A stretch of DNA of 33,324 nt from an uncultured Collinsella sp. (lineage in GTDB: Bacteria > Actinomycetota > Coriobacteriia > Coriobacteriales > Coriobacteriaceae). Every line of letters begins with the position of its first letter. Position 1 is the stretch's first letter. The translations under genes and the position numbers were made by a program. Below are positions 17,142-24,254 of this stretch, piece after piece. Where the stretch lies: positions 1 to 33,324 of the forward strand of contig CAAEDE010000006.1 of assembly GCA_900754525.1 (NCBI GenBank). Direction: 5' to 3'. The notes under the pieces were generated by a model. That model was not told the DNA's origin. It saw only the letters and a list, made by a program, of their open reading frames with translations, and ran no database searches.

Positions 17142-18430
17142 TGGCTCGGTTCCCCCTTGTTCCCACGGCACCCGAGCCCGAGCGTGCCATTTTGGTTGGT
17201 GTTGAATGGCGCGACAATGCATGGCCGCTCGATCGCTCGCTTGATGAACTGGAGCGTCTTGCCCATACGGCTGGTGCCCGGTGCGTGGCGCGCTTGTCGC
17301 AGCGTTTGGTAAAGTCGTACCCTAAATCGTTTATCGGTTCCGGTAAGGTTGAAGAGCTGTGCGGCCTGGTGCATCGCATGGATGCCGATGTTGTTATCTT
17401 TGACGACGACCTGACGCCCTCGCAGCAATCCTATTTGGAGAAAGCCGTGGGCGAGCCGGTAAAGATTATCGATCGTACAGCACTGATCCTGGATATCTTT
17501 GGCCTGCATGCTCAGACGCGTGAGGGACGCCTACAGGTACAGCTGGCGCAGCTTCAATATCTGTTGCCTCGTCTGCGTGGTATGTGGAGCCATCTTGCCA
17601 AGGAGCAGACGCGCGGCGGCATTGGTTCGCGTTTTGGCCAGGGCGAAAGTCAGCTCGAGGTTGACCGTCGCCTCATTCGCAATAAGATTGCCGCGCTTCG
17701 TCGTGAGCTCAAGCAGGTTGAACAGCGTCGCGATGTCCAGTCCAAGAGTCGCATTGAGTCGCCGGCGTTTCGCGTCGCGTTAGCCGGTTATACCAATGCC
17801 GGTAAATCGACGTTGCTCAATCGCCTGACCGGCTCTACGGTACTTTCGCAGGACAAGCTGTTTGCTACGCTCGACCCGACGACGCGTTCGTATCGCCTGC
17901 CCGGCGGTCGCGGCATGACGATTACCGATACCGTCGGCTTTATTCAAAAGCTGCCGCATGGTCTGGTCGATGCCTTTAAATCGACGCTGTCCGAGGTGTT
18001 GGGTGCCGATCTAATTCTCAAAGTCGTAGATGCGTCTGACGAGGACTATGAGCGGCAGCTGGAGGCTGTCGACCGCGTGCTTGATGAGATCGGCGCTGGA
18101 GAGCGCCTAACGCTGACCGTATTCAATAAAATTGATCTTCTCGATAGCGTTGATCGATTGAGTTTCCGTCGTCGTTATCCCGAAGCCGTTCTGTTCTCGG
18201 CCCAAACGGGCGAGGGACTCGACGATCTCGTCGATCGCATTGCTCGCGAGGCAGCTGCCACCGATGTGTTGCTCTCTGCAGATATCCCGTATCGCGAGGG
18301 CGCCCTCATCACGCTGGTGCATGAACAGGGGACCCTTTTGCACGAGGAATATCTTGAGGATGGCGTTCGTATTGTGGCGAAACTGCCGGCTCGTATTGCA
18401 CCTCGCCTCGAGCGTTATCGCACCGAGTAG
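17141..18430 (+). CDS. hflX: GTPase HflX
   Basis: HflX is a ribosome-associated GTPase that rescues stalled ribosomes under stress. The 429-residue product has an N-terminal HflX domain (about 1-200) with DDDLTPSQQSYLEKAVG, the LDIFGLHAQTREGRLQVQLAQL helix and RGGIGSRFGQGESQLE. The G domain has G1 GYTNAGKST (about 216-224), G3 DTVGFIQKLP and G4 NKID. The start overlaps miaA by one base; a miaA-hflX pair is common. Its last 16 bases overlap the 3' end of the convergent minus-strand DUF1624 gene, with no terminator hairpin visible between them. Confidence 0.96.
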   Translation: MARFPLVPTAPEPERAILVGVEWRDNAWPLDRSLDELERLAHTAGARCVARLSQRLVKSYPKSFIGSGKVEELCGLVHRMDADVVIFDDDLTPSQQSYLEKAVGEPVKIIDRTALILDIFGLHAQTREGRLQVQLAQLQYLLPRLRGMWSHLAKEQTRGGIGSRFGQGESQLEVDRRLIRNKIAALRRELKQVEQRRDVQSKSRIESPAFRVALAGYTNAGKSTLLNRLTGSTVLSQDKLFATLDPTTRSYRLPGGRGMTITDTVGFIQKLPHGLVDAFKSTLSEVLGADLILKVVDASDEDYERQLEAVDRVLDEIGAGERLTLTVFNKIDLLDSVDRLSFRRRYPEAVLFSAQTGEGLDDLVDRIAREAAATDVLLSADIPYREGALITLVHEQGTLLHEEYLEDGVRIVAKLPARIAPRLERYRTE

Positions 18431-19119
18431 ACGAGCTCCAAAATGCCCAGAATGATGGGCTGATGCAGAAGATAAAAGGGGAGTGCATGACGTCCAAGGC
18501 TGGCGAGCGTCGGCAGGGGGTTGGCGTAGGCCCAGCTAGGGACGGTCTTAGCGATTCCCTGCGCTATATGTGCGGCGAAGTATCCTGCAAGATACATAAA
18601 GATAAACGGGATGATGGGGTAGTAATCACCTGAGACAAACCCAGGGCTCGGAAATCCCAGCCACGACAGGTAGGGGACAGGGTAGATTGTTTTGGGGATG
18701 CTCCAGGTGAGGGCGAACAACACAAGGCATAGGGACATGCCCCATCTCGCCGATATCTTCTTAAGGACGGGATCGGCCAACGCCACGATGCCGGTACATG
18801 CGGCCATGCAGTAGATGATGCCAAAATTAACCGAATCGTCGACTGAGACAAGCGTTGTTGCCAACCAGACGACGAGTGCTGCTAAGGTGTATTTGGCGGC
18901 ACGTTTGATATTGTTGCGCGAAAGGGTGCACATCCAACCCGCGATAAACAAAAATACCCAGCTGATGCTGGCGCGCCAGATGTCTTGAAAGACAGTCTGG
19001 GTAAACCAGGGCATATCCCAACCGTACAGGTAGGCGAGATCGTAGCAAGCGTGAAAACCTGCCATTGAAATCATCGTAAACCCGCGGACGGTATCAAAGA
19101 TGGTGATGCGTTTTTGCAT
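18415..19119 (-). CDS. DUF1624 / heparan-alpha-glucosaminide acetyltransferase-like membrane protein
   Basis: The 234-residue protein is mostly hydrophobic, with about six or seven predicted membrane helices. It opens RITIFDTVRGFTMISMAGFHACYDLAY, the start typical of DUF1624 and related membrane acyltransferases, and ends with PFYLLHQPIILG. Family members are proposed to move acyl groups across or at the membrane; substrate and activity here are unknown. Its ATG overlaps the lexA stop by one base (TAATG on the minus strand), so it is very likely co-transcribed and coupled with lexA. Its 3' end overlaps hflX by 16 bases, tail to tail. Confidence 0.8.
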   Translation of the reverse strand: MQKRITIFDTVRGFTMISMAGFHACYDLAYLYGWDMPWFTQTVFQDIWRASISWVFLFIAGWMCTLSRNNIKRAAKYTLAALVVWLATTLVSVDDSVNFGIIYCMAACTGIVALADPVLKKISARWGMSLCLVLFALTWSIPKTIYPVPYLSWLGFPSPGFVSGDYYPIIPFIFMYLAGYFAAHIAQGIAKTVPSWAYANPLPTLASLGRHALPFYLLHQPIILGILELVYSVR

Positions 19120-19763
19120 TACGAGAACCGGCGCATCAAGCCGACGACTTTGCCCAAGATAACGGGATTCGTTGCATAGATAGGCTCCATGGTGTCATTC
19201 TCAGGCTGCAGGCGTACGCGCCCCTGCTCCTTGTAGAACGTCTTGACGGTCGCTGAACCATCAATCATAGCCACGACAATTTCGCCGTTCATGGCACTCT
19301 TTTGTTCACGGACGATGATGTAATCGCCATTAAAGATACCGACATTGATCATTGAGCTCCCATGCACCTCAAGGATAAAGGAACCCTGATCGGTGGCGAT
19401 TTCAGTCGGGATAGTAAAGGTGTCCTCGATATTTTGTTCGGCAAGAATGGGGATTCCAGCCGCGACGCGACCAACGAGCGGTAGCGAGACCGTTCCGCGA
19501 GGTGCGGTGGGCTCGTCAGATTTAGAAATTGAGACAGAGGAACCGTCCTCGTTAAAGAGTTCCAGGGCGCGCGGTTTGGTGGCATCGCGCTTGAGTAGCC
19601 CGCGCGCCTCCAGGGCAGATAGATGGGCGTGCACGGTGCTGGGGGAGGAAAGGCCCACGGCAGAAGCCATCTCGCGCACGCTGGGCGGATAACCCTTCTC
19701 CTGCTGATATTCCTTGATGAAGTCGTAAATTTGCTGCTGACGCTTGGTAATTTTGCGAGCCAT
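19119..19763 (-). CDS. lexA: SOS repressor LexA
   Basis: LexA represses SOS genes and cleaves itself when RecA filaments form. The 214-residue product has an N-terminal winged helix with REMASAVGLSSPSTVHAHLSALEARG (residues 30-55). The cleavage site is A102-G103 in GRVAAGIPI. The catalytic serine is S137 in HGSSMINVGI and the lysine is K174 in SATVKTF. The longer in-frame ORF to 19868 is rejected: the ATG at 19763 yields the typical MARKITKRQQQIYDFI start and has an AGAGAGGA site about nine bases upstream. The gene should be autoregulated by LexA boxes in the divergent intergenic region. The DUF1624 gene follows with a one-base overlap. Confidence 0.97.
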   Translation of the reverse strand: MARKITKRQQQIYDFIKEYQQEKGYPPSVREMASAVGLSSPSTVHAHLSALEARGLLKRDATKPRALELFNEDGSSVSISKSDEPTAPRGTVSLPLVGRVAAGIPILAEQNIEDTFTIPTEIATDQGSFILEVHGSSMINVGIFNGDYIIVREQKSAMNGEIVVAMIDGSATVKTFYKEQGRVRLQPENDTMEPIYATNPVILGKVVGLMRRFS

Positions 19764-19786
19764 CAGGGCATCCTCTCTACCCATGT

Positions 19787-19856
19787 CAAACAAATGTTCG
19801 AATTTTGCTTGACAGGAACAACTGTTCGAAGATAATAATAACCGAACATTCGTTCT
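19787..19856. promoter_or_regulatory. Three LexA boxes between lexA and the LysM gene, with the LysM promoter
   Basis: Three 14-bp sites resemble CGAAC-N4-GTTCG: CAAACAAATGTTCG (19787-19800), GGAACAACTGTTCG (19815-19828) and CGAACATTCGTTCT (19843-19856). For the plus-strand LysM gene, TTGACA (19809-19814) and GATAAT (19831-19836) form a promoter, and the middle box fills its spacer as in the recA promoter. The first box is closest to lexA and would control it. No strong lexA -35 was identified. Confidence 0.88.
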
Positions 19857-19923
19857 CGCGCTAGACATTTTTGTCCGCGCGGCTTGATAAAACTGTTCTC
19901 AGCAAAACACGCGAGAGGAGAAC

Positions 19924-20376
19924 ATGATGAACGCAACGAATATGGTCCAGGGAAACCTCGCCCTTAAGCTCGAGACGCCTGCAGAACCCACTTTTACGGT
20001 TGTTCGGGGTGGCCGCTCCGGCTTTCAGCCTTTGACCGTAAAGTCTGCTCGCAATCAGCAGGCTGCAGTCGCGCCGGCCCGCGTTGCCCTGAAGGTTCAG
20101 ACGATTGTCGCCGTTGCCATTGCGCTTACGCTCTTCTTTGTCCTCGCTACGTCGGTCTTTAGCGCTCGTCACGCCGCGTATGCCGAGTCCGTTTCCAACG
20201 TTACCTACGAGACCATTCGCGTTCAGTCTGGTGATTCTCTTTGGTCGCTTGCCGAGGAATATCCAATCGAAGGCCTTTCCACGCAAGAGACTTCCGACAT
20301 GATCCGAAACGTCAATCATCTGGAGCATGGTTCGCTCACCGCCGGTGCGCATCTTAAGGTTCCTGCTCGTTCGTAA
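19924..20376 (+). CDS. SOS-controlled LysM membrane protein (YneA/DivS/ChiZ-like candidate)
   Basis: The protein of about 150 residues has a cytoplasmic N-terminus (about 1-58), one transmembrane helix (about 59-80, TIVAVAIALTLFFVLATSVF) and an external LysM domain with IRVQSGDSLWSLAEEYP and HLEHGSLTAGAHLKVP. LysM domains bind peptidoglycan. A small LysM membrane protein divergent from lexA is the hallmark of SOS division suppressors: YneA in Bacillus, DivS in corynebacteria and ChiZ in mycobacteria. A LexA box sits inside its promoter. ATG at 19924 and 19927 are both open; AGGAG ends at 19920, so 19927 has the better spacing. The division-inhibitor role is inferred from architecture and position, not proven. 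Confidence 0.82.
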   Translation: MMNATNMVQGNLALKLETPAEPTFTVVRGGRSGFQPLTVKSARNQQAAVAPARVALKVQTIVAVAIALTLFFVLATSVFSARHAAYAESVSNVTYETIRVQSGDSLWSLAEEYPIEGLSTQETSDMIRNVNHLEHGSLTAGAHLKVPARS

Positions 20377-20389
20377 TCATTATCGCGCT

Positions 20390-20433
20390 GCGCATGGTAC
20401 CCTTGTTATCGTTTAAGAGGAGGTACCATGCGC
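20390..20433 (+). promoter_or_regulatory. Perfect 12-bp inverted repeat spanning the nrdR ribosome site and start codon
   Basis: GCGCATGGTACC (20390-20401) and GGTACCATGCGC (20422-20433) are exactly complementary. The right arm contains the end of the AGGAGGT ribosome site, the ATG of nrdR and part of codons two and three. The 20-base loop holds AAGAGGA. If transcription starts upstream of 20390, the mRNA would hide the start codon in a stable hairpin. Confidence 0.7.
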
Positions 20434-20871
20434 TGTCCCAAATGCGGCAAGGCACATACCCGCGTCGTTGATTCCCGTATGCAGGAGTCAAATAACACCA
20501 TTAAGCGCCGTCGCGAATGCTGCTCGTGTAACTACCGCTTTACAACGTTCGAGCGATGCGAAGACCCAATCGAGGTTATTAAGTCAGACGGAACCAAGCA
20601 GCGGTTCGATCGCAATAAGCTGCTCGTCGGCTTGATGCGCGCCACCATCAAGCGCGATATCGACACTAAGAAGCTCAATGAGATTATCGACGACATCGAG
20701 GTCGAGCTGCGTTCTCGCACGCTGACGGCCGTCACGTCCCATGAGTTGGGTGACATGGTGCTCAAGCGCTTGGCCAAGATCGACAAGGTGGCGTACATAC
20801 GCTTTGCCTCGGTCTACCGCGATTTCAAAGACGTCGATGAGTTTCTGCAAGAGCTCGACAAGCTAAGGTGA
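20428..20871 (+). CDS. nrdR: Transcriptional repressor NrdR
   Basis: NrdR senses ATP/dATP and represses ribonucleotide reductase genes. The 147-residue product has an N-terminal zinc ribbon with C3, C6, C31 and C34 (MRCPKCGK and CCSCNYRF). An ATP-cone domain covers about 49-139, including IEVIKSDGTKQRFDRNKL and VAYIRFASVYRDFKDVDEF. Length and ends match the family. AAGAGGAGGT precedes the ATG, but that region lies in a perfect inverted repeat that could limit translation. dut starts five bases after the stop, so both nucleotide-pool genes are probably co-transcribed. No ribonucleotide reductase gene is present in the window. Confidence 0.97.
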   Translation: MRCPKCGKAHTRVVDSRMQESNNTIKRRRECCSCNYRFTTFERCEDPIEVIKSDGTKQRFDRNKLLVGLMRATIKRDIDTKKLNEIIDDIEVELRSRTLTAVTSHELGDMVLKRLAKIDKVAYIRFASVYRDFKDVDEFLQELDKLR

Positions 20872-20875
20872 TTCC

Positions 20876-21319
20876 ATGTCCAACATTACCGTCAACATAA
20901 AGCGTCTCGATCCCACCGTCGAGCTTCCCAAATACGCCCATCCCACTGATGCCGGCTTGGATCTGCGTTCCAACGAGGACTGCGTCCTGAAGCCCTTCGA
21001 ACGCCGTCTGGTCTCTACTGGGCTGGCCATCGCCCTGCCCGATGGCTACGCCGGCTTCGTCCAGCCCCGTAGCGGCTTGGCCATCAAGCAGGGCCTGTCT
21101 ATAGTCAACACGCCGGGCCTCATCGACGCCCACTACCGAGGAGAACTCAAGGTTATCCTCATCAACCTGGATCCCTCCAACAACATCCAAATCAACAAAG
21201 GCGACCGCATAGCCCAACTCGTCATCCAAGAAGTCCCTACGGTCAACCTCGTAGAAGTAGAAGAACTAGACGAAACCGACCGAGGCAACGGAGGCTTCGG
21301 CTCCTCCGGCGTCGCCTAG
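20876..21319 (+). CDS. dut: dUTP diphosphatase
   Basis: Dut hydrolyses dUTP to dUMP, keeping uracil out of DNA and supplying thymidylate synthesis. The 147-residue product shows the five trimeric dUTPase motifs: DAGLDLRS, PRSGLAIK, GLIDAHYRGEL, RIAQLVIQ and the C-terminal RGNGGFGSSG, which closes over the active site. AAGGTG from the end of nrdR serves as ribosome site. Codon use shifts within the gene: after about 21120 all six glutamates are GAA and the glutamines CAA, with CGA, CTA and GTA present, while the first half mainly uses GAG and CAG like its neighbours. The long hairpin element A begins 17 bases after the stop. Confidence 0.97.
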   Translation: MSNITVNIKRLDPTVELPKYAHPTDAGLDLRSNEDCVLKPFERRLVSTGLAIALPDGYAGFVQPRSGLAIKQGLSIVNTPGLIDAHYRGELKVILINLDPSNNIQINKGDRIAQLVIQEVPTVNLVEVEELDETDRGNGGFGSSGVA

Positions 21320-21335
21320 GGGCGCTCGTATCCCT

Positions 21336-21438
21336 CCCGCCCGCCTCTCACACATATCATTCCATGCTCAAACATTCTCGCTTCGCTTCGCTCGCTGCGA
21401 AACTGCGCGTGGAACGATATGTGTGAGAGGCGGGCGGG
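21336..21438 (+). repeat. Long hairpin element A (28-bp arms, conserved core)
   Basis: Arms 21336-21363 and 21411-21438 are complementary at 27 of 28 positions. The 47-base loop starts ATGCTCAAACATTCTCGCT (19 bases) and ends GCTGCGAAACTGCGCGT (17 bases). Both segments recur exactly, in the opposite orientation, in element B. The segment between them is TCGCTTCGCTC. It lies immediately after dut, oriented with dut transcription. Confidence 0.93.
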
Positions 21439-21476
21439 CGGCTACTCGCTTGAAAATAATAATCATTCTTTCTGAT

Positions 21477-21519
21477 AAGCCGATGCGACAAAGGGTTGGA
21501 TCCTTTGTCGCATCGGCTT
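21477..21519. terminator. Bidirectional terminator hairpin
   Basis: AAGCCGATGCGACAAAGG (21477-21494) and its exact complement (21502-21519) form an 18-bp stem with a 7-base loop. AT-rich tracts follow on both sides (ATCTTTATTTT to the right; AAAGAATGATTATTATTTTC on the minus strand to the left). It lies midway between convergent genes. Confidence 0.85.
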
Positions 21520-21599
21520 GCTGTATCTTTATTTTCCAGTTTTGCCTTTGCAGGTTCTAGTGGTGGGGAATCTGATATAGCTGCTAGTACGTTAACGCA

Positions 21600-21703
21600 G
21601 CTTACCTGTGGGAGGCCCCTATATATCGTCCCACGCGCAGTTTCGCAGCGCAGCGAGAATGTTTGAGCATGGGATGATATATAGGGGCCTCCCACAGGTA
21701 AGC
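21600..21703 (-). repeat. Long hairpin element B (33-bp arms, conserved core)
   Basis: Arms 21600-21632 and 21671-21703 pair along 33 positions with one G-T pair. The minus-strand loop (21670 to 21633) is 38 bases and carries the same 19-base and 17-base core segments as element A, separated by only GC. Outer-arm sequence differs from A except for the inner 10 or so positions. It ends 13 bases before the stop codon of the minus-strand glycosyltransferase, in that gene's sense orientation. Confidence 0.93.
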
Positions 21704-21716
21704 GGACAGTCCAATG

Positions 21717-23018
21717 CTAGCGGATATGCGCGGGTTTTCCGCCCCAGTAGAAGCGGCAGAAGGCTCGTTTGCGCTTTTGGGGTTTGCCTACGAGCTCCAT
21801 GGTTGCGATGGCTATGTCTTCGGCTGCGTGGGGGCGGCGTAGTACTTCACCGTTGATGAGTAGGGCTTTGAGTGATTCGGGATGGTCGTGCAAGTGACGT
21901 AGGGTTACAATGAGTTCTCGTGCGGTGGTGACGTGCATGCTGGCGCCCATGCCGGTGAGCATCGTGGTGTTGGCCTTTTCCTGGCCGTATGATTTGCCCA
22001 GCAGGATCATCGGCAGATGCGCGCACAGGCACTCGGTGACGGTGAGTCCGCCCGATTTGAGGATTGCGAGGTCGCAGCCGTGCATGAGGGCCGCCATGTC
22101 GTCCACGTAGTCCAGAACCGTGACGTTTTCGAGCTTCATGGCGTCGAAGAGCGTCTTGAGGCGGGTGGCGTATTCCTCATCCTTGCCCGGCAAAAAGACA
22201 AAGTGCATGTCCTCGAAGCTGCGCAGGAAGGGGAGCGTGCGGTCCATCTCCGCGCGAAAGCGAACGTACGGTTGAGGCAAACTGGCACCGGCCAGTACCA
22301 GCACAATGGTCTTGTCGACGGGGAGGTTGAACTTCTGAAGTTCTTCCTCGCGATTGCAATCCGTATCAAACCCGGCGCGAATGGGGATGCCTGTAATGCG
22401 GATTTTGGTCTCGGGAACCTTACGGGGGCGAAGTGTCTCGGCCATAAATTCGTTGGCTACGCAGAACAGGTCGGTGTCCTTGTGGGGCCAAAAGCCTTCG
22501 ACTTCATAGTCTGTTGGTACGCAGATGACCGGGTAATCGATACCCGTGATGACGCGGGCGCCCACAGCAACATTGGCTGCCGTAATGTGTGTTGCAACCA
22601 CGGCCATGGGCCTGCGGGTGCGGACATAATCGTTGAAGGCGGGGAACATAATTCGCGACCATGCCGTGCCGCCACCCCAGAGCAGATGTCCCGTAAACGT
22701 ATATCGCCAGGTTAGGTCATATATGGGGCGCGTGGCGCCGGTAAACGAAGCTGCTGTTTTATTACCATCGAACCTAATGCGTCCAAAATCGAGGATATCC
22801 AGGACTTCGATCTCAACATCCTCAGGGATTCCCTTGGTGCCGCGGATAAGATCAAATGCTTGTGCAATCGCGTTGGCGGCGGCTTTGTGGCCCGATCCAA
22901 CCGATGCGTGCACAATGGTTACTAGGGGTTTTTGTGCAGGTGAAACGGTCATTTGCTTCGGTTGGGGAGTGCTTTGCGTGGGCAGGGGAGCGTCGTTGCT
23001 CGTCTGCGTTTGATCCAT
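21717..23018 (-). CDS. MGDG-synthase/UgtP-like glycosyltransferase
   Basis: The 433-residue protein resembles the GT28-type diacylglycerol glucosyl/galactosyltransferases (MGDG synthase, UgtP). The N-terminal domain has the acceptor-side motif IVHASVGSGHKAAANAIAQAF, then the PVICVPTDYEVEGFWPH segment. The C-terminal half has the nucleotide-sugar region LVLAGAS and KSGGLTVTECLCAHLPMILLGK. Such enzymes make membrane glycolipids or lipoteichoic-acid anchors from UDP-sugars; donor and acceptor here are unknown. The ATG at 23018 is chosen because GAAGGGGAG precedes it; upstream in-frame ATGs reach 23075. About 30 Gln/Thr/Pro-rich residues precede the catalytic domain. The gene is divergent from trxB. 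Confidence 0.88.
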   Translation of the reverse strand: MDQTQTSNDAPLPTQSTPQPKQMTVSPAQKPLVTIVHASVGSGHKAAANAIAQAFDLIRGTKGIPEDVEIEVLDILDFGRIRFDGNKTAASFTGATRPIYDLTWRYTFTGHLLWGGGTAWSRIMFPAFNDYVRTRRPMAVVATHITAANVAVGARVITGIDYPVICVPTDYEVEGFWPHKDTDLFCVANEFMAETLRPRKVPETKIRITGIPIRAGFDTDCNREEELQKFNLPVDKTIVLVLAGASLPQPYVRFRAEMDRTLPFLRSFEDMHFVFLPGKDEEYATRLKTLFDAMKLENVTVLDYVDDMAALMHGCDLAILKSGGLTVTECLCAHLPMILLGKSYGQEKANTTMLTGMGASMHVTTARELIVTLRHLHDHPESLKALLINGEVLRRPHAAEDIAIATMELVGKPQKRKRAFCRFYWGGKPAHIR

Positions 23019-23135
23019 CGATAACTCCCCTTCATCTTTGTTTCGCAATGAATCATTGTAGTGCATGAGTGTCACGTTCGCCTAAATTTGGGTATGAGCG
23101 CAAAGAACGCCAATCTTTCGACAGGAGGTCTCTTC

Positions 23136-24083
23136 ATGACTACCGATCAGCCGATCGATGTTGCGATTATCGGTGGCGGCCCTGCGGGCTATGCCGCAGC
23201 CATTTATGCGGCGCGCGCCAACCTAACGACGACTGTGATTGAGCAGGGCATGTCGGGAGGACAGATCGCCACAACCAATGAGGTCGAGAACTATCCGGGC
23301 ATTCCGCTCTTGAGTGGCGCCGAACTCGGCGAGCGTTTTCAGCAGCATGCAGAAGGCCTGGGAGCACAGGTTGCATGGAGCATGGTTACGGGTATCGATT
23401 ACGATGCCGATACTGCGCTGTTTACGGTGCATCACGATTTGGGCGATACGTTGGCCTCGAGCGTTATCGCTTGCATGGGTGCCACGCCGCGATCTGCTGG
23501 TTTTGTTGGCGAGGGTACGTATCGCGGTCGCGGCGTTTCGTATTGCGCGACGTGCGACGGCATGTTCTTTCGCGGCAAGCAGGTCTTTGTCATCGGCGGC
23601 GGCAATGCTGCCTGCGAGGAAGCTCTGTTCTTGTCAGAAATCGCCAGCAGCGTGACCATCGTCTTGCGCCGCGATCAGTTCCGTGCCCCCGATGGCGTGG
23701 TTCAAAAGGTGCTCGCAAAAGATAATATTTCAGTTAGGTACCAAACTAGTATTGTTGAGCTTTCTGGTGAAGCGATGCCCACGACAATCACGTTCAAGGA
23801 CAATGCGACTAGTGGAATGCACACTGAGTCCTTTGATCCTGGTTCGTTTGGCATATTTGTCTTTGCTGGCACGCAGCCCCATACTGAGCTTGTAGAGCAT
23901 CTGGTAGATTTGGCGCCCGACGGAGGTATTGTGACCGACGAATCGATGGCCACCCGCACGCCAGGTCTATTTGCCGCTGGCGACATCCGTTCCAAGCGTT
24001 TACGCCAGGTTGTGACCGCTGTTTCTGATGGAGCCATAGCGGCTACCAGCGCATACGCTTTCTTACGCGGAAAAGTACGATAA
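23136..24083 (+). CDS. trxB: Thioredoxin-disulfide reductase-like flavoprotein
   Basis: TrxB passes electrons from NADPH through FAD to thioredoxin. The 315-residue product has the FAD motif IGGGPAGYAAAIYAARANL, GGQIATTNEVENYPG, the redox pair CATC (C137 and C140), the NADPH-site motif VIGGGNAACEEALFL and the closing FAD motif TPGLFAAGDIR. The ATG at 23136 is chosen because ACAGGAGG precedes it; in-frame ATGs upstream lack sites. NADP preference over another donor cannot be shown by eye. It is monocistronic, ending in a strong terminator. Confidence 0.93.
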   Translation: MTTDQPIDVAIIGGGPAGYAAAIYAARANLTTTVIEQGMSGGQIATTNEVENYPGIPLLSGAELGERFQQHAEGLGAQVAWSMVTGIDYDADTALFTVHHDLGDTLASSVIACMGATPRSAGFVGEGTYRGRGVSYCATCDGMFFRGKQVFVIGGGNAACEEALFLSEIASSVTIVLRRDQFRAPDGVVQKVLAKDNISVRYQTSIVELSGEAMPTTITFKDNATSGMHTESFDPGSFGIFVFAGTQPHTELVEHLVDLAPDGGIVTDESMATRTPGLFAAGDIRSKRLRQVVTAVSDGAIAATSAYAFLRGKVR

Positions 24084-24115
24084 TATATCTTATGTAAGGT
24101 TGTTATCTATTAACT

Positions 24116-24157
24116 AAATGGCGGGACGATGCATCAGTGTACTGTCCCGCCATTTTT
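24116..24157 (+). terminator. Rho-independent terminator of trxB
   Basis: AAATGGCGGGAC (24116-24127) and GTCCCGCCATTT (24144-24155) form a perfect 12-bp stem with a 16-base loop, running into a T-tract to 24157. Confidence 0.88.
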
Positions 24158-24177
24158 CTCGGCGGTTATGTGGTATG

Positions 24178-24254
24178 CAAAACTAGATAACGTAGAATAC
24201 AATATAGAAAATGAACGGAGGACCTTTATGAACCACGTTTAACACGTTATTCCG
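24178..24254 (+). promoter_or_regulatory. Leader of the DUF1836 gene: candidate operator, -10 box and a four-codon ORF
   Basis: CAAAACTAGATA (24178-24189) occurs exactly once more, upstream of degV. TACAAT (24198-24203) is a good -10 box without a clear -35. ACGGAGGACC then leads to ATG at 24228, which reads Met-Asn-His-Val-stop (TAA at 24240-24242). This ATG is in frame with the DUF1836 ORF that restarts at 24255. Confidence 0.6.

Larger units (their letters stand above)
21320..21716. other. Convergent intergenic region with two related long hairpins and a central terminator
   Basis: This gap of nearly 400 bases between the 3' ends of dut (plus) and the glycosyltransferase (minus) contains no credible gene. 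ORFs crossing it read through the palindromes and share the peptide MGGPYISSHAQ on both strands only because of the symmetry. The layout is element A, terminator, element B. A and B point in opposite directions, so each has the same sense relative to the gene it follows. Confidence 0.85.

Noticed and set aside
21357..21856. ORFs crossing elements A and B, both containing MGGPYISSHAQ
   Set aside because: The shared peptide arises because the palindromic repeats read alike on both strands; there are no ribosome sites and no protein-like composition.
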